From assembly GCA_002746535.1 (NCBI GenBank), contig NVWA01000043.1:1-35078 (forward strand): a DNA stretch of 35,078 nt, given 5' to 3'. The notes below the pieces were generated by a model. That model made no database searches and was not told the DNA's origin. It worked only from the letters and a program-made list of their open reading frames with translations. Source of the DNA: Planctomycetota bacterium (GTDB taxonomy: Bacteria; Planctomycetota; GCA-2746535). Shown here one piece after another: positions 32,555 to 35,078 of this stretch; position 1 is the stretch's first letter, and each line of letters opens with the position of its first letter. Position numbers and translations under genes: made by a program.

Positions 32555-34522
32555 TTATTTAAATTTTAGTTTTCCGAATAAATGTGGCCGATGACTACTT
32601 CCACCTGTTGGTGCCCACTGTAAACATTCATATCCCCCATGGGTTCGATTGCGCTGTATATTGATGCCAATCTCACCTCCCTTAACTGGTAGGCCTGAAA
32701 GCCCAAGTGTTTTCCATGGTATAGAGACTTCCATAGAATATTTATTTTCTGACTTAACAACCTTAACTTTGTAGACACCATTCCAGCTAGCATCTTTTTC
32801 TTTAGAATCAAAAAGAATACCATTGGTGTTTATTCCAATTTGAAAATAGTCCTTACCTTTACCTTTAGGATCAATAAAGATTTCAATCCCATCATCTGCC
32901 CATATCGCGCCATCACGTTCAGTAGCCTTAGCTTTAATTTGACTCATAGCAGGCTCATCGGCAATTATAGAAAGATAAAGTGCTTCCTTATCATAGCATA
33001 CTTTCCAGGATGTTTTCGCTGAAGGCAGACCCCACATTTCATCCCTAACAAACTGATCAGAACCCGTCGCCGATACCCAGCTCTTATCTTTCAATATACC
33101 ATCTATAGTAGGTGCGTCTTTTACATAATTCACATTTAATTCTGGCCTACTAGCTGCTAGTAAAGTTTCGATATCCTGGGGTAACAGCGAAATAACGAGA
33201 TCTTGTACAATCTCATGGCCACTTGAGTCTACGACTGCAATTTGAATTCGTGGAAATGGCATACACGCTTTAATTCCCTTTACAGAATATTTATTCTCAA
33301 TTTTCCAAGTAATCTGCTCTTCATTTTTTTTATTTATTTCAAGCGTAGAAGACTCTGGTGTGATTACCCAGTTTGTACCTTTCAAATTCCATTTATAATT
33401 AACTGATAACCCATGTTCAAAGGTATTCTTTACCATGCAGGTTAATTCTCGCCCTGTGTTTAAACCTTTCAATCCCTCTTTCAAAACTATATTCTTTTTG
33501 ATACTTAAAATAAGCTCTGTTTTTTGTTTATGTTTTTCTTCTGTATAAATATCCTCTGGGAGGATGCCATCCAAAGTTAAATTGGCAAAAACAGGTCCCT
33601 TTTGTGTCATGGTAACCCACACAACCTCATCAAATTCTCCAAATGTTGGTCCACGTAGTTGTGAACCTCCACCTGTAGATGCGAGAATATAGTAATTCAT
33701 TTTCTTACGTTTAAATTTTTGATATCTATGAAAGTGTCCTGCAAAAACAGTATAGTTCCGACCTTCTAATGCATCTTGAACATAATGGAATCTTTTGTCC
33801 TCCTTATTAGTCTTGGCCTTACTTGCTGTATTCAAATTGGCTTCTTCATATACCCACAATGGCTCATGCATAAGAACAATTGTCCAGCGGACATTTTTAT
33901 TTCTTTTCAAAACATCTTTAGCATAAGTAACTTGCTCTTTACTAAGACCAGAAATTACTCTTCCATTCGCTTTCTCTTTGCCATTCTGTGTATTTAAAAC
34001 TAGGAAAAGGACATCTCTATATTTGTAAGAATAATAAGACCGTCCAAATTTTTTCTTCCAAAGCTCCCTCATTGTTACATTGCCAATATCATGATTTCCC
34101 GGCAGATAGAAAAAAGGCATCTCTAAACGTTTGACAAAACCTTCGAATTCATCCCACTCGCTATTTAATTTTTTTAAATCAGACGTATTACCTTGTATAT
34201 AATCACCAACACTAACAACAAACTCAGGCTGTAAAATATTAAGTCGATCAACAGCGCTTTCAAAGATACCCTCTCTGGCACCACCAGTTCGATCACTTAC
34301 TATGGCAAACTGGAAATTATCAGGATTATTTTTAAATTTAAGATGACTCCAAGGCTTTTGTTTCGTATTCAGGTCATGTACAAAAACCGGTTTTAAAGAT
34401 CTGTTATCTACTTTTTGACATCCAATACAGGAAAAACAAAAAATAATTAGTCCAAATAAAATCATAAATCGTTGTGTAATAACATTTGGATTATTCGAAT
34501 TGTTAGCATTACTTAAGTACAT
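32555..34522 (-). CDS. Lipoprotein calcineurin-like phosphoesterase with C-terminal CBM9-like domain
   Basis: 655 residues from ATG 34522, with AAAGGA upstream. A hydrophobic leader ends in a lipobox-like CIGC (Cys35), so it is probably membrane-anchored. The metallophosphatase domain (about 70-270) has SDRTGG (D77), VGDYIQG (D107), GNHD (143-146), H219 in LMHEP and GHFH (262-265). The usual D-x-H of the first motif is D-x-T, seen in some environmental members. A linker domain of about 150 residues follows, then a CBM9-like domain (about 460-655; APTIDGILKDKSW, DDGIEIFIDP, RPHLFGKLKF). It probably removes phosphate from, or senses, a carbohydrate-linked substrate at the cell surface. It is convergent with the SASA esterase. 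Confidence 0.85.
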   Translation of the reverse strand: MYLSNANNSNNPNVITQRFMILFGLIIFCFSCIGCQKVDNRSLKPVFVHDLNTKQKPWSHLKFKNNPDNFQFAIVSDRTGGAREGIFESAVDRLNILQPEFVVSVGDYIQGNTSDLKKLNSEWDEFEGFVKRLEMPFFYLPGNHDIGNVTMRELWKKKFGRSYYSYKYRDVLFLVLNTQNGKEKANGRVISGLSKEQVTYAKDVLKRNKNVRWTIVLMHEPLWVYEEANLNTASKAKTNKEDKRFHYVQDALEGRNYTVFAGHFHRYQKFKRKKMNYYILASTGGGSQLRGPTFGEFDEVVWVTMTQKGPVFANLTLDGILPEDIYTEEKHKQKTELILSIKKNIVLKEGLKGLNTGRELTCMVKNTFEHGLSVNYKWNLKGTNWVITPESSTLEINKKNEEQITWKIENKYSVKGIKACMPFPRIQIAVVDSSGHEIVQDLVISLLPQDIETLLAASRPELNVNYVKDAPTIDGILKDKSWVSATGSDQFVRDEMWGLPSAKTSWKVCYDKEALYLSIIADEPAMSQIKAKATERDGAIWADDGIEIFIDPKGKGKDYFQIGINTNGILFDSKEKDASWNGVYKVKVVKSENKYSMEVSIPWKTLGLSGLPVKGGEIGINIQRNRTHGGYECLQWAPTGGSSHRPHLFGKLKFK

Positions 34523-35078
34523 ATAAGATCCTTTAAACTTTTAAAAAATTATTCCATTTTGAATATTAATCATAAGACTCATCTTAATTATTAAAATCAA
34601 TTTTTAAATATTGTTTTAAATATGACAATAGATCTTATTAAAATTTAGAGGGAGTTTATGGAATTATTAGAATAATAGTTGTGTCTCACTAATGGTACAT
34701 GAATTAACATTAATATAAGGCCAAAGACAATTTAGGTAACATTGAAAAGCAATACTTTTTCGATATTTCTTGTATTGAAATCTAATTTATGGTAATAAAA
34801 AGAATGTGATCTACAAAATTTAAAACCTGTCACATAAGAAACGTTGCAACAAAACCTTATGCAACAATAGATTTTATTAATTTCTTAAACAAGCCACCTC
34901 CCTAAAAGTAATAAAAAAATTACACCAAGGTATCATTTGGGCTAAACGGATTTAGAGTATCAATCCTTAGATTAATTACACCCGTAGAGTTAGAATGAGA
35001 AGGCCCACCCAGCATTCAAACAGAATGGCACTATAATGAGCACCAGTTGAGTTAACAAAACAAAAAGTTTTTACGAAT
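34523..35078. other. Non-coding end of window, no gene seen
   Basis: AT-rich, with no ORF of useful size on either strand and no repeat shared with the rest of the window. It must include the promoter of the metallophosphatase gene; I see no convincing -35/-10 pair. Confidence 0.5.

Overview
The window has two parts that do not match. Bases 1 to about 2190 are GC-richer and densely packed with ordinary core genes of alphaproteobacterial type: an RluD-like pseudouridine synthase cut by the window edge, a small membrane protein resembling DUF6476, a JAMM metallopeptidase, a DUF3253 protein and a LysE-type exporter that breaks off in mid-gene. At about 2165-2200 the composition drops sharply to AT-rich and stays so to the end. 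The gene on the AT-rich side also lacks a proper 5' end. Two genes broken at one point suggests an assembly chimera, or less likely a very recent recombination.

The remaining 33 kb looks like a member of the Planctomycetes-Verrucomicrobia-Lentisphaerae group, most like Lentisphaerota. The reasons are very long Ser/Thr kinases carrying a beta-sandwich domain and TPRs, an ECF sigma/FecR pair, a GspE ATPase with an excisionase-like HTH, a SASA esterase, a metallophosphatase with a CBM9-like domain, and low GC. This placement is an inference.

Region 3.3-3.9 kb is a non-coding island with two long-hairpin repeats (REPIN-like). Region 3.9-12.3 kb is the most striking: six minus-strand genes, four of the five junctions being 4-base ATGA overlaps and the fifth a gap of about 10 bases. 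In transcription order they are a class I HMG-CoA reductase fused to an APH/choline-kinase-like domain, a CDP-archaeol-synthase-like CTP transferase, a rifampin-phosphotransferase-like dikinase, a short UbiA-like membrane protein, a zinc-ribbon methyltransferase and a PlsC acyltransferase fused to a fatty acid desaturase. A metallo-beta-lactamase-fold hydrolase (12.5-13.3 kb) lies just upstream. I read this as an undescribed lipid or isoprenoid-linked pathway; the product is unknown.

Region 13.6-16.3 kb holds a second REPIN-like family (three copies, two of them in a tandem duplication with a gene remnant) and the HTH-GspE ATPase with paired palindromes upstream. Region 16.6-21.6 kb holds a YCII-like protein, a two-gene operon of a FeeM-type N-acyl amino acid synthase and a vanillyl-alcohol-oxidase-family flavoenzyme, and then a FecR-like protein and its ECF sigma factor. 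The same promoter-like motif lies 65-71 bases upstream of both the sigma gene and the synthase gene, so the sigma factor probably drives both operons. The chemistry suggests an N-acyl-dehydrotyrosine-like product.

Region 22.1-29.0 kb is a tandem pair of paralogous giant kinases with activation loops expanded by about 95 residues. The right end (29-34.5 kb) carries a YwqK-like protein, a small secreted basic protein, a diverged APH-like kinase, a SASA-type esterase and a lipoprotein metallophosphatase. No tRNA, rRNA, CRISPR array or transposase gene was seen.
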